Program-made: the position numbers and the translations under genes
Notes under the pieces: generated by a model
Databases searched by the model: none
Told to the model about the DNA's origin: nothing
What the model saw: the letters and a program-made list of their open reading frames with translations, nothing else
Source: Saprospiraceae bacterium
GTDB lineage: Bacteria > Bacteroidota > Bacteroidia > Chitinophagales > Saprospiraceae
Assembly: GCA_020628475.1 (NCBI GenBank)
Contig: JAHDFB010000012.1
Location: 1 to 64,000, forward strand
Direction of reading: 5' to 3'
DNA: 64,000 nt
Shown: positions 18,882 through 28,086 of the stretch, in pieces
Position numbering within the stretch: position 1 is the stretch's first letter
How the letters are laid out: each line of letters begins with the position of its first letter

Positions 18882-20912
18882 GTGAATAAATCCATTTCTA
18901 ATTTGGCCGCAGATAACATTCGAATTCTTTCTGCAGCCATGGTCGAAAAAGCTGCATCTGGACACCCTGGAGGTGCTATGGGAGGTGCTGATTTTATACA
19001 AATTCTTTATTCTGAATTTTTAAACTTTGATCCAGACGATTTTAGTTGGCCATTCAGAGATCGATTTTTCTTAGATCCGGGACACATGTCCGCCATGTTG
19101 TACTCTCAATTGACGCTTATCGGAGCGATGGAGATGGAAGACATTAAAAATTTCCGACAGTGGAAATCCCCTACTCCTGGTCACCCAGAGGTAGATATGG
19201 CTCGAGGGATCGAGAATACTTCAGGACCATTGGGATTGGGTCATGCTTTTGGAGCAGGAGCTGCTATTGCAGAAGAATTTTTAACGACCCGTTTTGGACA
19301 ACTCATTTCTCATTATACGTACTTATTCATATCGGATGGTGGTATTCAAGAAGAGATTTCTCAAGGAGTCGGGCGTATTGCTGGATTCTTGGGGCTTGGG
19401 AAGATGATTATGTTCTATGATGCCAATGATGTGCAGCTTTCGACGACTGTGGGCGAAGTGACGCATGAAGATACAGCGGCAAAATATCGAGCTTGGAATT
19501 GGCATGTCATCACCATTGATGGAAATGATCACGAAGCTATTCGAAATGCGATCAAGGAGTCACAGAACGTCAGTGATAAGCCCTCTTTGATCATCGGTAA
19601 AACCGTTATGGGTAAAGGTGCTGTGAAAGAAGATGGATCTTCTTATGAAGGAGAGGTAGAGACACATGGTAAACCGCTCGGGAAGAGTAAGGCGTCTTTT
19701 GCAAAAACAATAGAAAATCTTGGAGGAAATCCAGAACAACCTTTTGAAATTACTGCAGAAGTAGCTTCTTACTATGAAAAGGTACTCAAAATGAAGCGCG
19801 AGCATGTGGCTGCGCATAAAAAGGCTTTTGAAGAGTGGGAATTAGCGAATCCTCAATTGGCATCTAAACTCAACGGCTTTTTAAATGGACATCTTCCAAA
19901 GATCAAATGGGATGACATTGCATTGGGTGAAAATGATGCCACTAGAAATGCCAGTTCAAAGGTGCTCTCTTATTTTGGAGATCACATCGAAAATATGATC
20001 GTATCGTCTGCTGACTTATCCAACTCGGATAAAACAGATGGATTTTTGAAGAAAACCAAAGCGCTTGAAAAAGGTGATTTTTCTGGACGTTTCTTACAAG
20101 CCGGTGTTTCCGAGTTAACGATGGGGGCACTTTGTACGGGAATGGCTCTACATGGTGGTGTTATTCCGGTTTGCGCTACATTCTTTGCGTTTTCCGATTA
20201 CATGAAACCTGTATTACGTGTTGCTGCCTTGATGGAACAACCGGTAAAATTCTTATGGACGCACGATGCTTTCCGCGTAGGAGAAGATGGTCCAACCCAT
20301 CAACCTATCGAACAAGAAGCACAGCTGCGATTACTTGAAAAATTAAATAACCATTCTGGAAAATCATCGCTTATTGCTATGCGGCCAGCTGATTCGGCTG
20401 AGACGGTAGCAGCATGGAAAGTATGTTTAGAGACGACTGATCGTCCGACTGGTTTAATATTGTCTCGTCAAAATATCGCTGATCTTCCTTCTTACACGGA
20501 TGATAGTAGATATACGGAGGCACAAAAAGCTGCACTGGGCGCTTACACGATATTGGATTGTGAAGGAACACCGGATGTAATCTTATTGGCAAACGGATCT
20601 GAGGTATCCACCTTGCAATCGGCTGCTGCCACTCTGCAAGAAGATTATAAGATCAAAATTGTTTCTGTACCTTCAGAAGGTTTATTTAGAGAACAGTCTT
20701 CCGATTATCAAGACCAAATTTTAGATCCTTCTATTCCTGTATTTGGTATGACAGCCGGACTTCCGATTACTTTAGAGAGTTTGGCAGGTCCGAAAGGAAA
20801 GGTTTACGGTATGACTCATTTTGGTTATTCTGCTCCTTATACTGTATTGGACGAAAAATTTGGCTATACAGCAGAGAATGTGGTTGCTCAAGTAAAAGCA
20901 TTGTTGTCTTAA
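18882..20912 (+). CDS. tkt: Transketolase
   Basis: 676 residues, full length, starting at GTG; the next ATG is 19 codons in and would cut into the conserved NIRILSAAMVEKAASGHPGG. TPP-domain residues: His28 in SGHPGG, SDGGIQEE followed by MIMFYDANDVQLS (diphosphate/Mg2+ loop), HGKPLG. Pyrimidine domain: EDGPTHQPIEQ (substrate and TPP contact). C-terminal domain follows. Transfers two-carbon ketol units in the non-oxidative pentose phosphate pathway. No ribosome-binding site, as is usual in this phylum. Single gene, with a candidate promoter box at 18851. Confidence 0.95.
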   Translation: MNKSISNLAADNIRILSAAMVEKAASGHPGGAMGGADFIQILYSEFLNFDPDDFSWPFRDRFFLDPGHMSAMLYSQLTLIGAMEMEDIKNFRQWKSPTPGHPEVDMARGIENTSGPLGLGHAFGAGAAIAEEFLTTRFGQLISHYTYLFISDGGIQEEISQGVGRIAGFLGLGKMIMFYDANDVQLSTTVGEVTHEDTAAKYRAWNWHVITIDGNDHEAIRNAIKESQNVSDKPSLIIGKTVMGKGAVKEDGSSYEGEVETHGKPLGKSKASFAKTIENLGGNPEQPFEITAEVASYYEKVLKMKREHVAAHKKAFEEWELANPQLASKLNGFLNGHLPKIKWDDIALGENDATRNASSKVLSYFGDHIENMIVSSADLSNSDKTDGFLKKTKALEKGDFSGRFLQAGVSELTMGALCTGMALHGGVIPVCATFFAFSDYMKPVLRVAALMEQPVKFLWTHDAFRVGEDGPTHQPIEQEAQLRLLEKLNNHSGKSSLIAMRPADSAETVAAWKVCLETTDRPTGLILSRQNIADLPSYTDDSRYTEAQKAALGAYTILDCEGTPDVILLANGSEVSTLQSAAATLQEDYKIKIVSVPSEGLFREQSSDYQDQILDPSIPVFGMTAGLPITLESLAGPKGKVYGMTHFGYSAPYTVLDEKFGYTAENVVAQVKALLS

Positions 20913-20955
20913 GTCAAAATTTGATTAAGCTTTTATCCTTGCGGTGCTAATAGAC

Positions 20956-20963
20956 TATATTTG
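20956..20963 (+). promoter_or_regulatory. -7 box placed for a leaderless transcript
   Basis: TATATTTG, a perfect TAnnTTTG, ends 4 nt (GTCT) before the ATG at 20968. With the usual spacing the first transcribed base would be the A of the ATG. This also supports 20968 as the start rather than the in-frame GTG at 20944. A TTG at 20939 is a weak -33 candidate. Confidence 0.6.
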
Positions 20964-20967
20964 GTCT

Positions 20968-22110
20968 ATGAATATCGAATCAAAACTAGGTGATATTGGT
21001 ACCAATATTTTTTCAGTCATGTCTGGCATGGCCAGGAAATACGACGCGATAAATTTAGCCCAAGGTTTTCCCAACTTCGACGCTCCAGAAGCGTTAAAAG
21101 CGCTCGTACGGCATTATATAGACAGTGGTTTTAATCAGTATGCGCCTATGCTGGGTATTGCATCCTTACGGGAGGCTATTGCGCACAAAGTGGATCGTCT
21201 TTATCAACGTAAAATTCGTATTGACACTGAAATCTGCATCACCAGTGGTGCATCCGAAGCAATATTTACAGCCATTCTTGCCCTGGTGCCCAAGGGATCC
21301 GAGGTCATCGTAATCGAACCGTGTTATGACTCCTATGAACCCAGTATTCGTCTGGCCGGTGCAAAGGCTATTTCTTATGCATTGGAAGGCCCTGATTTTG
21401 AGATTGATTGGCAACGATTATCCGATTGTATTTCGGATAAGACCAGCATGATTATCGTCAATACTCCGCATAATCCAACTGGTAAAATATTGAAGCCTTC
21501 CGATCTAGAACAATTGGATACATTGACTCGTAATACTTCGATCACGATTCTGAGCGATGAGGTATATGAGCACTTGGTTTTTGATGGTAAGAAACATCTT
21601 AGTTTGGTCGGTCATGATTCCTTGTTTGAACGAACCATTGCTGTATTTTCTTTTGGCAAAACCTTTCATTGCACCGGTTGGAAAGTAGGTTATTGTATAG
21701 CCCCAGAAGCAATCATGCAAGAATTTATCAAGGTGCATCAATTCAATGTTTTTTGCGTGCCTCATTTTATTCAACATGCTTTGGCAGATTATCTACTGCA
21801 AACGGGAAGTTATGATGGTCTATCGACCTTCTATCAAGAAAAACGGGATGTATTTCAGGACATTATGAAAAAAAGTCGATTTAAAGCCTTACAGACGGAA
21901 GGAAGTTTTTTCCAAATTTATGATTACTCGGCCATCAGTAATCAATCCGATATGGAATTTTCGACTTGGTTAACCCAAACACATGGCGTTGCTTGTATTC
22001 CTGTATCAGCCTTTTATCAAGAAGCACCGGATGATCGTTATGTCCGTTTTTGCTTTGCTAAAACCGAAGATACACTTCGTTTAGCTGGAAATCGACTGCA
22101 AGAAATATAA
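20968..22110 (+). CDS. PLP-dependent methionine-type aminotransferase (YbdL/KAT group)
   Basis: 380 residues. Class I/II aminotransferase fold: NLAQGFPNFDAPEAL near the start, SGASEAIF, NTPHNPTGKI (Asn of the PLP site), SDEVYEHL (Asp-x-x-Tyr) and the PLP lysine Lys231 in SFGKTFHCTGWKVGY. The FGKTFHCTGWKVG pattern and the QGFPNF opening match the YbdL-like methionine aminotransferases and kynurenine aminotransferases, which use methionine or aromatic amino acids and 2-oxo acids. Cytoplasmic. Transcribed alone, 55 bp after transketolase, with its own candidate promoter. Confidence 0.9.
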   Translation: MNIESKLGDIGTNIFSVMSGMARKYDAINLAQGFPNFDAPEALKALVRHYIDSGFNQYAPMLGIASLREAIAHKVDRLYQRKIRIDTEICITSGASEAIFTAILALVPKGSEVIVIEPCYDSYEPSIRLAGAKAISYALEGPDFEIDWQRLSDCISDKTSMIIVNTPHNPTGKILKPSDLEQLDTLTRNTSITILSDEVYEHLVFDGKKHLSLVGHDSLFERTIAVFSFGKTFHCTGWKVGYCIAPEAIMQEFIKVHQFNVFCVPHFIQHALADYLLQTGSYDGLSTFYQEKRDVFQDIMKKSRFKALQTEGSFFQIYDYSAISNQSDMEFSTWLTQTHGVACIPVSAFYQEAPDDRYVRFCFAKTEDTLRLAGNRLQEI

Positions 22111-22174
22111 TGGCACTTAAGCATTGGCCTAACTTTTCTTATTTTTAATGTAGATAAGTCAATCGTCAGCGATC

Positions 22175-24046
22175 ATGAAAAATCACGTTACACTCCTATT
22201 TCTTACAATGCTTTTGTATTGTATTTGCCTTTCTAGTCTACATGCACAGACATTTCCATGCAATGGGTCCTTTTATATTTCATTGAACAATAGCAGTTCT
22301 CCTACCACTACGCATCAAATAGCATTCACTGGTACTGCTGTAGAATTTGATCAGATCGTACAAAGTAATGTTCATGCTAATGCCTTCGGTTACAACCCAA
22401 AGGATCATTATATCTATGGTGTAAATCGAGATAATAATGACATCATTCGTATATTTTCAACCGGTGGTTTTGAAGTTGTAGGAGAAGAACCCGAAATTTC
22501 CAACTGGGTCACCGGTGCGGGAGATTGTAATTACTTAGGCAAATACGCGGTACATGAACGCAGCAATGATAAACTATATTTCTACGATGTCACGAATGGT
22601 TTCACTCCCGAGACTTCCGTTGTGCTACAATGGAGTCCGAATTCTGGAAATACAGGAATAGCGAATTTAGCTCTAGATGATATTGTTTTCGATCCCAATG
22701 ACCCAACCATCATTTATTCGTATCAACGTAATTTTAGTTTTGGTTCTAATTCAGAACCCGTTAATTCTAGAGGAGCCATTTTACAAATAAATGCTGATTA
22801 CAACAGTTCAGATTTCGGAAATGTAGATATTCTCGGTATACTGTCCGATGAGGTTATTCTTCAAATGGGCGCTTTATTCTTTAATTCATCCGAGGAGTTA
22901 TTTGGATATGGCAGCTCGGTCGTTCCTATCGTCCAAAATACATTAGTAAGGATTGATCTGACCAATATGGAAGCCATTTTCATGGCAAATGGACCGGGGG
23001 CAGCTGGAAATGACGGTTGTTCTTGCCCCTTTAATGTTGAATTAAAACAAGAAATATACAGCTTGGATCAGCAATGTGATTCGACACAGGTTGAATATAA
23101 AATCACCTTGATGAACAATAGTAACTTGGACCTGACGAACTTAATATTCCAAAATACCTTTGAGTTTAATGCTAAAATTCAGCATACCTTTCCGCAGGAT
23201 GCCTTGAATGGAGACGTTCAGATCGATGGAAATCAAATCCAAATTTATAATATCGATATAGCAGCCAATTCGAAAGATTCTTTTATTCTACAAATCCAAT
23301 ATCAGACTATTGACGGTTTTTTCAGTAATCAATCCAGCATTTCCGGACTACCAGAAGTTCTGAATGCCACCGTGGTTTCAGATGATCCGAATACCTCAGC
23401 ATTCTTAGATCCTACGACCTTTGAAATCGAAACGGATCAAGCATCATTTACACAATTTATTGAAGAGACCATATGCTTTGGTGAACAATATGAACTCCAC
23501 GGCATCAACTATGATCAATCCGGCACGTATCTTCAAGAAATCGAAGGTCATTTAACGGGTGAATGCGACAGTATAATCGAATTAAACCTCACTGTTTTAG
23601 CTGAAAATATATCTGAACAACAATACACGCATTGCGATGCTGGACCATATCTTTTTGGAGATATGCCACTCTCTACATCAGGTCTATACGAGCGAACTTT
23701 AGAAAACGCCGGTCGTTTTGGATGCGATAGTACGATACGTCTGGAACTCGAAGTTCCTGAACGATTGGGAAATATTTATTTTCCCAATACGATTAACCCG
23801 ATTTCTCAACTCGGCAATGATTGTTTTAGACTATTTTTTGAAAATAATAATACCTTCGAATATTCGATGTCTATATATGATCGATGGGGCAACTTAATTT
23901 TTGATGATCAGGGTGTGGATATATGCTGGGACGGCACCTTTTCAGGTCAAGCCGTTCAGGCAGGAATATATAGCTATATCATTGAGATCAATGATTCATG
24001 TCAAGGGGCCATACAAAGAGTGGGCGAATTATTAGTACATTACTAG
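22175..24046 (+). CDS. Secreted protein with gliding-motility-type (CHU_C) C-terminal domain
   Basis: 623 residues. Signal peptide 1-24. Residues about 30-280 resemble the DUF6923-type propeller seen in Bacteroidota surface proteins (YNPKDHYIYGVNRDNNDIIRI is split over 69-89). Then a DUF11-like sandwich (about 290-410) and two Cys-containing linker modules (ETICFGEQY, YTHCDAGPY) common between such domains. The last 90 residues are a CHU_C / type B T9SS domain: IYFPNTINP, YSMSIYDRWGNLIF, WDGTFSGQAVQAGIYSYII. Exported by T9SS. Ligand unknown. Single gene converging on the cupredoxin-like gene. Confidence 0.87.
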   Translation: MKNHVTLLFLTMLLYCICLSSLHAQTFPCNGSFYISLNNSSSPTTTHQIAFTGTAVEFDQIVQSNVHANAFGYNPKDHYIYGVNRDNNDIIRIFSTGGFEVVGEEPEISNWVTGAGDCNYLGKYAVHERSNDKLYFYDVTNGFTPETSVVLQWSPNSGNTGIANLALDDIVFDPNDPTIIYSYQRNFSFGSNSEPVNSRGAILQINADYNSSDFGNVDILGILSDEVILQMGALFFNSSEELFGYGSSVVPIVQNTLVRIDLTNMEAIFMANGPGAAGNDGCSCPFNVELKQEIYSLDQQCDSTQVEYKITLMNNSNLDLTNLIFQNTFEFNAKIQHTFPQDALNGDVQIDGNQIQIYNIDIAANSKDSFILQIQYQTIDGFFSNQSSISGLPEVLNATVVSDDPNTSAFLDPTTFEIETDQASFTQFIEETICFGEQYELHGINYDQSGTYLQEIEGHLTGECDSIIELNLTVLAENISEQQYTHCDAGPYLFGDMPLSTSGLYERTLENAGRFGCDSTIRLELEVPERLGNIYFPNTINPISQLGNDCFRLFFENNNTFEYSMSIYDRWGNLIFDDQGVDICWDGTFSGQAVQAGIYSYIIEINDSCQGAIQRVGELLVHY

Positions 24047-24050
24047 GCTC

Positions 24051-24087
24051 AAAACAAAAGAGGCCATCTCACAAGGAGACAGCCTCT
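24051..24087 (-). terminator. Rho-independent terminator of the cupredoxin-like gene
   Basis: Read on the minus strand, AGAGGC (24087-24082) pairs with GCCTCT (24064-24059), with an inner TCTC/GAGA pairing, followed by TTTTGTTTT. It sits 26 bp past the stop codon. Confidence 0.7.
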
Positions 24088-24112
24088 CTGGAATTATAAT
24101 CTACTATCAAAA

Positions 24113-24508
24113 TTACTTTACTGTAAGTTTATATTGTGGCGTCTTATTAAGTGGACAGAAATAGATATACTCTCCAGGTGTAAGATTGACCACATTTGTT
24201 TTCTGAGAGCTATTATTTTTTACCACTTCCGTAACATATGCTTCTTTGATATGAGCATCAGGATTTGTTGCAGGCGCTACTACAAATCCAACATCCGTTC
24301 CCACGTTGTTATTGACGATTTCGAACTGATACGATCCTGCCTCAAGCGTTAATTCAGCCACAGAAAAAGCCCCCTTTGTCTGTTCAAGTGTTACGTTTTT
24401 GACTGCTGTTTGTTCCATTTTCGCATGTTTGCTATCCATGTTTTGAGCGAATGAAACTTGTGTAAATGAAAATACAGCAATGATTACTATTAGGAATTGT
24501 TTATACAT
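24113..24508 (-). CDS. Exported cupredoxin-like protein lacking copper ligands
   Basis: 131 residues. Signal peptide 1-21 (VSFAQ). The rest has the strand order of a cupredoxin: LTLEAGSYQFEIVNNNVGTDVGFVV, then a final TPGEYIYFCPLNKTPQYKLTV. In copper proteins the first block has a His (NNDxxxHN type) and the last has Cys-x-x-His-x(n)-Met. Here Cys118 is present but the first-block His is missing and C-P-L-N-K-T replaces the C-x-x-H part, so a type 1 copper site is not expected. Likely a periplasmic structural or binding protein. Confidence 0.75.
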   Translation of the reverse strand: MYKQFLIVIIAVFSFTQVSFAQNMDSKHAKMEQTAVKNVTLEQTKGAFSVAELTLEAGSYQFEIVNNNVGTDVGFVVAPATNPDAHIKEAYVTEVVKNNSSQKTNVVNLTPGEYIYFCPLNKTPQYKLTVK

Positions 24509-24781
24509 TTTTTATTGTTTTAAATTTTAATGATGACACAAAGATGTGCCTCCTTTTCAGTTTTCAGATTATCCAATTTTCCTTTGGAATTATCAATTTT
24601 TCCCGCCACGTAAAATCTTTTATAGTAATACGATAAAAAGGATGGTCAACCCCTAAGAAATGGGTTTTATTTAGTGTATCACTTGTCAATAAAATGCCAA
24701 GTAATTAACCAATCTATTGGTTTTGGAATACTGCTTACAATATATTTAAGACAGAATCAGTTCATTATCAGTAAGTTGAAT

Positions 24782-24810
24782 TTGACACAACACATTGTGT
24801 ACAGTATAAT
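24782..24810 (+). promoter_or_regulatory. Perfect sigma70-type promoter before small RNA
   Basis: TTGACA (24782-24787), a 17-nt spacer, and TATAAT (24805-24810). The spacer contains part of an inverted repeat ACACAA-caca-TTGTGT (24785-24800). A TAnnTTTG-like box with one mismatch (TAATTTAG, 24807-24814) overlaps the -10. Either reading places the first transcribed base at about 24815-24819, the start of the conserved RNA element. Confidence 0.6.
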
Positions 24811-24814
24811 TTAG

Positions 24815-24875
24815 TGAGCAAACATCTTTGAGATGTACATTGTGATGGGAGTCCTCATAAAGGACTCCTTTTTTT
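24815..24875 (+). ncRNA. Candidate small structured RNA, copy 1
   Basis: No gene surrounds it. The element starts GTGAGCAAACATC, forms hairpin 1 ACATCT-TTG-AGATGT (24822-24836), a linker ACATTGTGATGG, then terminator hairpin GGAGTCCT-CATAA-AGGACTCC (24848-24868) and T7. A second copy lies at 27859-27918; 17 nt of the 5' part and 21 nt of the linker part are identical, while both hairpins differ but still pair. A strong promoter directly upstream supports an independent transcript of about 60 nt. I do not recognise a known RNA family. The rest of the 408-bp gap (24509-24781) shows nothing clear. Confidence 0.6.
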
Positions 24876-24916
24876 GTCAACAGATCTCTTGCCCATTCTT
24901 CGATTTTATGGCTGGA

Positions 24917-25603
24917 TCATTCGATGATTAAAGTTTGTCCATTTTCCACCATTGGGATAAATTTTTCCAATGCTTCCGTTTGTTTTAAGATGGCTTCGAA
25001 TTGGGATGGGTATAAATGATAGATCGCGAATTTCTTAGCATCAATTTCTATTCCTTCTTCTTTGGCATTTTTCAATATCCAATAAGGAACAAATGCCAAA
25101 TCAATATTTTCCATTTGACCAATCGTTTGTGGCTCTGTAGTATCCCCAGAAATGAATATCTTCTTTCCATGCCAGGTAATCAAGTACGAATAATGTTTAA
25201 AGGGAATACCGAAAAATGTATGTTTTGTTTTAAACGCTGTTATCTCAAATTCATCGATTTGCTGATTTAGGCGTTCTAACTCTGAAATTTTAAAAAATCC
25301 ATATTTCGCTCCACCTTTCGCTTTCATGACATGTTTCAAGTTTTTCTTAGAATAGTGATCCGCATGCGTATGCGTAAATATAAAAATGGAGTTCTCCTTC
25401 ACATTATTTAAGTCGGATTCCTCAAATTCCATGTAGCCATATGCTCCTGATTTGTAGGGAAAGTCTATATAGATATCCTGTTGGCCATCTGTCATATGGA
25501 ATCCGCAATTTCCGATAAATTGAATCTTAATTTCGGTGGATTGGGCTGTGCTAAAACTGCTTATAAGAGAAAGGAGGAATATGAAAATTATTCTATTGTG
25601 CAT
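24917..25603 (-). CDS. Exported MBL-fold metal-dependent hydrolase
   Basis: 228 residues. Signal peptide 1-20 (FSTAQ). Beta-lactamase-fold metal motif HTHADH (His78, His80, Asp82, His83), preceded by IYIDFPY and followed by FISGDTTEP (Asp near 153) typical of UlaG-like/YtnP-like MBL proteins. Bacteroidota have many such periplasmic members of unknown substrate. Two zinc ions expected. Single gene on this strand; upstream gene is divergent. Confidence 0.85.
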   Translation of the reverse strand: MHNRIIFIFLLSLISSFSTAQSTEIKIQFIGNCGFHMTDGQQDIYIDFPYKSGAYGYMEFEESDLNNVKENSIFIFTHTHADHYSKKNLKHVMKAKGGAKYGFFKISELERLNQQIDEFEITAFKTKHTFFGIPFKHYSYLITWHGKKIFISGDTTEPQTIGQMENIDLAFVPYWILKNAKEEGIEIDAKKFAIYHLYPSQFEAILKQTEALEKFIPMVENGQTLIIE

Positions 25604-25788
25604 TTTTACTGTTTGTAAGTACTTCTGTGATAGCTATAATGTTAAAAATTAAAATCTTGTATTCAAAACAATACTTAATAAATTATCATGATTTGACGCG
25701 ATGAGTAAACTACAAGAATTTGGTCCAGCATAGGTGTATAGCTATGAATCTGGTGTCTAGTAAATACTAAACGACTTAAACAACTTTT

Positions 25789-27858
25789 ATGAAACACAAC
25801 TTGATGTTGTTAATACTTCTCGTGGGAAGTATTAAACTATATAGTGGTGCGCCAATTTCTATCGTATACGGTTCCAATTACGAAGGTTTCATCGCCTACA
25901 AGGGCGAACAAGACACGTTTACATTTATAGCAAAAAAAGATGATGTGCTTTTCATTCGTATGCGTGATGAACAGCAAGTCGATTCGCATATCCAATTATA
26001 CAATCCGAACGGAACGCTGATCGCTTCAGATTGGAGTGATGGAGGTCTAGCAGAATTAAGGAATGTCAGTATAAACACCGATGGACAATATACCTTGGTA
26101 GCTTTTGATAATAATCATAATGATCTCGGTTACTATGGTTTAAGCATACATACCCAAAACTTAAAAGATTACGAAACCTCTATTTCTGGTTTTGTTAGTT
26201 TAGAAAATCAAATTCAGAAAAATGCAGCGATTCATACCTATCAATTTTCAGCACAAAAAGATGATGTGCTTTTTCTTGAAGTTCGTTCACAACATGCTTT
26301 CTTCGAGAACCAATGCATTTTGTATGATCAGGATGGAAACGAATTATTCATTGGTGAAAAGAAAGGCGCCAGAACGGTCATTGGTCCTGTAAAACTGCCA
26401 GAAAGTGGTCCTTACAAAATTGCTGTATTTGATGATGGAGGAAATGACAAAGATGTCTATGGCTTGACCGTCCAATTGTTAAATCGGCATGATCTTATTG
26501 AAACCTTGACTTGTGATGAAAGTTTTACACTACAATTCAATCAATTGGTCGAACGAAAGGTATTTAAGATACACACAGATGAAGATATTTTACATTTGAT
26601 AGAGTGTAAATCCAATGACGTGCAATTAGAATTATCCATGGAAATCTATGATGAGGCAGGAAAACAGATTTATCATCAAAAACAATCGAATCAATTGATT
26701 CATAGCATGATCGACGACAGCCCAGCCGCGGGGACTTATCTCGTAGTCCTGTATGATGAACATGGCAATGACACGGGAAGTTGTGGTATACAATTTCACA
26801 ATATTCAACAGAACGCTTGTACGACAACTATAAGCTGTCAAAGCCTTGCGCAAGATATCGATTTAGTACATTTGGCCGAATCACAGGTATATTTTATTGA
26901 AGGATTTGCACAGAATCCAGTCAATGTATTCTTGGAAGATATGGGAGACGATAGTGAGCCATATTTGCGAATCTACACTAAATCAGGCAACTTATTTGCT
27001 GAACATCATCACGAAGAAATGGCTGATTTATCGGATTTTGTTTTTCCTTATGATGATGAATTTATTCTGGTTGCCAGCGATTTTTCTGGTAATGATATAG
27101 GTCTATTAAGTTTGAGTTACGATGGAAGTGCTATGGATTTGAGTTTAGACGATTGTCAGATGATTTATGATGGATTCGATCCCTATAGTACAGCTACATT
27201 AACCGTGGAAAGTAGCACTACCAATCTTAGTTATGCTTGGAGTGATGGTCAATCTGGGGCGTCCATTAATGTAAGTCCTATAGAAGATACCGAGTATTTT
27301 GTTACGGTTACCAATGCACAAGGCTGCACAGAAGTGCTGAGTACCTATGTTGAAGTGCAAGATGTTCATTGCGGTATTGGCAACAACATTAAAGTAGAAG
27401 TTTGTCACGTCAAAAATAACGGTACACATAGTCAACTATGTTTAAGTGAAGAAGGCGTGTGGCCCCATCTTCAAAACGGCGTAGGGCACGAAGAATGCTA
27501 TTTAGGCGCTTGTAACTATGTATCGATCTGCGAAGAGACATTGGTAGATTCTGATCAGGATAACCAACTGCAATTTGGAGAAAAGATACATTTAAGAGAA
27601 ACCAAGCAAGCAGTTTCTTTCCAAGTATATCCCAATCCGAGTTCGGATGCATGTACGGTTGAAATAAGTCCGAATGCTATTATACAGAATATCCAATTAT
27701 ATGACCTAAAAGGTCAATTACATCAAATTATCGTACCAGAAAGCCAAGATAATGTGTATACCATGAGCCTTCAACAATTTGGATTAGCGAAAGGTATTTA
27801 TCTATTGCGTATCGAAACGGATACAACGACTGAAACACTCCGTATACTATATATTTAA
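25789..27858 (+). CDS. PPC-like repeat surface protein, T9SS cargo
   Basis: 689 residues. Signal peptide 1-20. Four to five repeats of about 115 residues resemble bacterial pre-peptidase C-terminal (PPC) or related beta-sandwich domains: each has DTFTFIAKKDDVLFIRM-like and YTLVAFDNNHNDLGYYGLS-like strands (YKIAVFDDGGNDKDVYGL, YLVVLYDEHGNDTGSCGI, FILVASDFSGNDIGLLSL). Then an SWSDG-type module, a Cys-rich segment (about 525-580), and a type A T9SS domain (QVYPNPSSDACTVEI; IQLYDLKGQLHQI; AKGIYLLRI). Secreted; binding role inferred. Its stop codon is immediately followed by RNA element copy 2, which supplies the terminator. Confidence 0.87.
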   Translation: MKHNLMLLILLVGSIKLYSGAPISIVYGSNYEGFIAYKGEQDTFTFIAKKDDVLFIRMRDEQQVDSHIQLYNPNGTLIASDWSDGGLAELRNVSINTDGQYTLVAFDNNHNDLGYYGLSIHTQNLKDYETSISGFVSLENQIQKNAAIHTYQFSAQKDDVLFLEVRSQHAFFENQCILYDQDGNELFIGEKKGARTVIGPVKLPESGPYKIAVFDDGGNDKDVYGLTVQLLNRHDLIETLTCDESFTLQFNQLVERKVFKIHTDEDILHLIECKSNDVQLELSMEIYDEAGKQIYHQKQSNQLIHSMIDDSPAAGTYLVVLYDEHGNDTGSCGIQFHNIQQNACTTTISCQSLAQDIDLVHLAESQVYFIEGFAQNPVNVFLEDMGDDSEPYLRIYTKSGNLFAEHHHEEMADLSDFVFPYDDEFILVASDFSGNDIGLLSLSYDGSAMDLSLDDCQMIYDGFDPYSTATLTVESSTTNLSYAWSDGQSGASINVSPIEDTEYFVTVTNAQGCTEVLSTYVEVQDVHCGIGNNIKVEVCHVKNNGTHSQLCLSEEGVWPHLQNGVGHEECYLGACNYVSICEETLVDSDQDNQLQFGEKIHLRETKQAVSFQVYPNPSSDACTVEISPNAIIQNIQLYDLKGQLHQIIVPESQDNVYTMSLQQFGLAKGIYLLRIETDTTTETLRILYI

Positions 27859-27918
27859 GTGAGCAAACATCTTTTGATGTACATTGTGATGGGAGTTCCT
27901 TTGGGACTCCTTTTTTTT
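27859..27918 (+). ncRNA. Candidate structured RNA / 3' UTR element, copy 2
   Basis: Begins at the base after the TAA of the surface protein gene. Hairpin 1 is ACATC-TTTT-GATGT (27867-27880), linker ACATTGTGATGG as in copy 1, terminator GGAGTTCC-TTT-GGGACTCC (27892-27910, one G-U pair) and T8. Upstream TATATTTA (27850-27857) is one base off TAnnTTTG, so it may be transcribed on its own or as a processed mRNA end. Pairing is kept despite base changes between the copies. Confidence 0.55.
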
Positions 27919-28086
27919 CTTTAAATACTACTTGGGCGATTCCATATGCGTCGAGCAAACGCATATGGACCGAGCTATACATGGTTTCACTAGGTTCATC
28001 CCTCCTATCGTCGGGACCGAGTACCTCGGCCATTACTATCTCTATCGCAGAGAGCATTCAGTCCCACGTAAAGGTATCTCTTCTGT
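27919..28086. other. Intergenic hairpins between convergent genes
   Basis: No gene. A strong stem TCCATATGCGT / ACGCATATGGA (27941-27951 with 27959-27969, 7-nt loop) is followed by GGACCGNNCTAT (27967-27978), which is also found after a hairpin at 18170-18200. A smaller CCGAG-tac-CTCGG stem lies near 28018-28030. Neither has a U-run. Confidence 0.4.
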
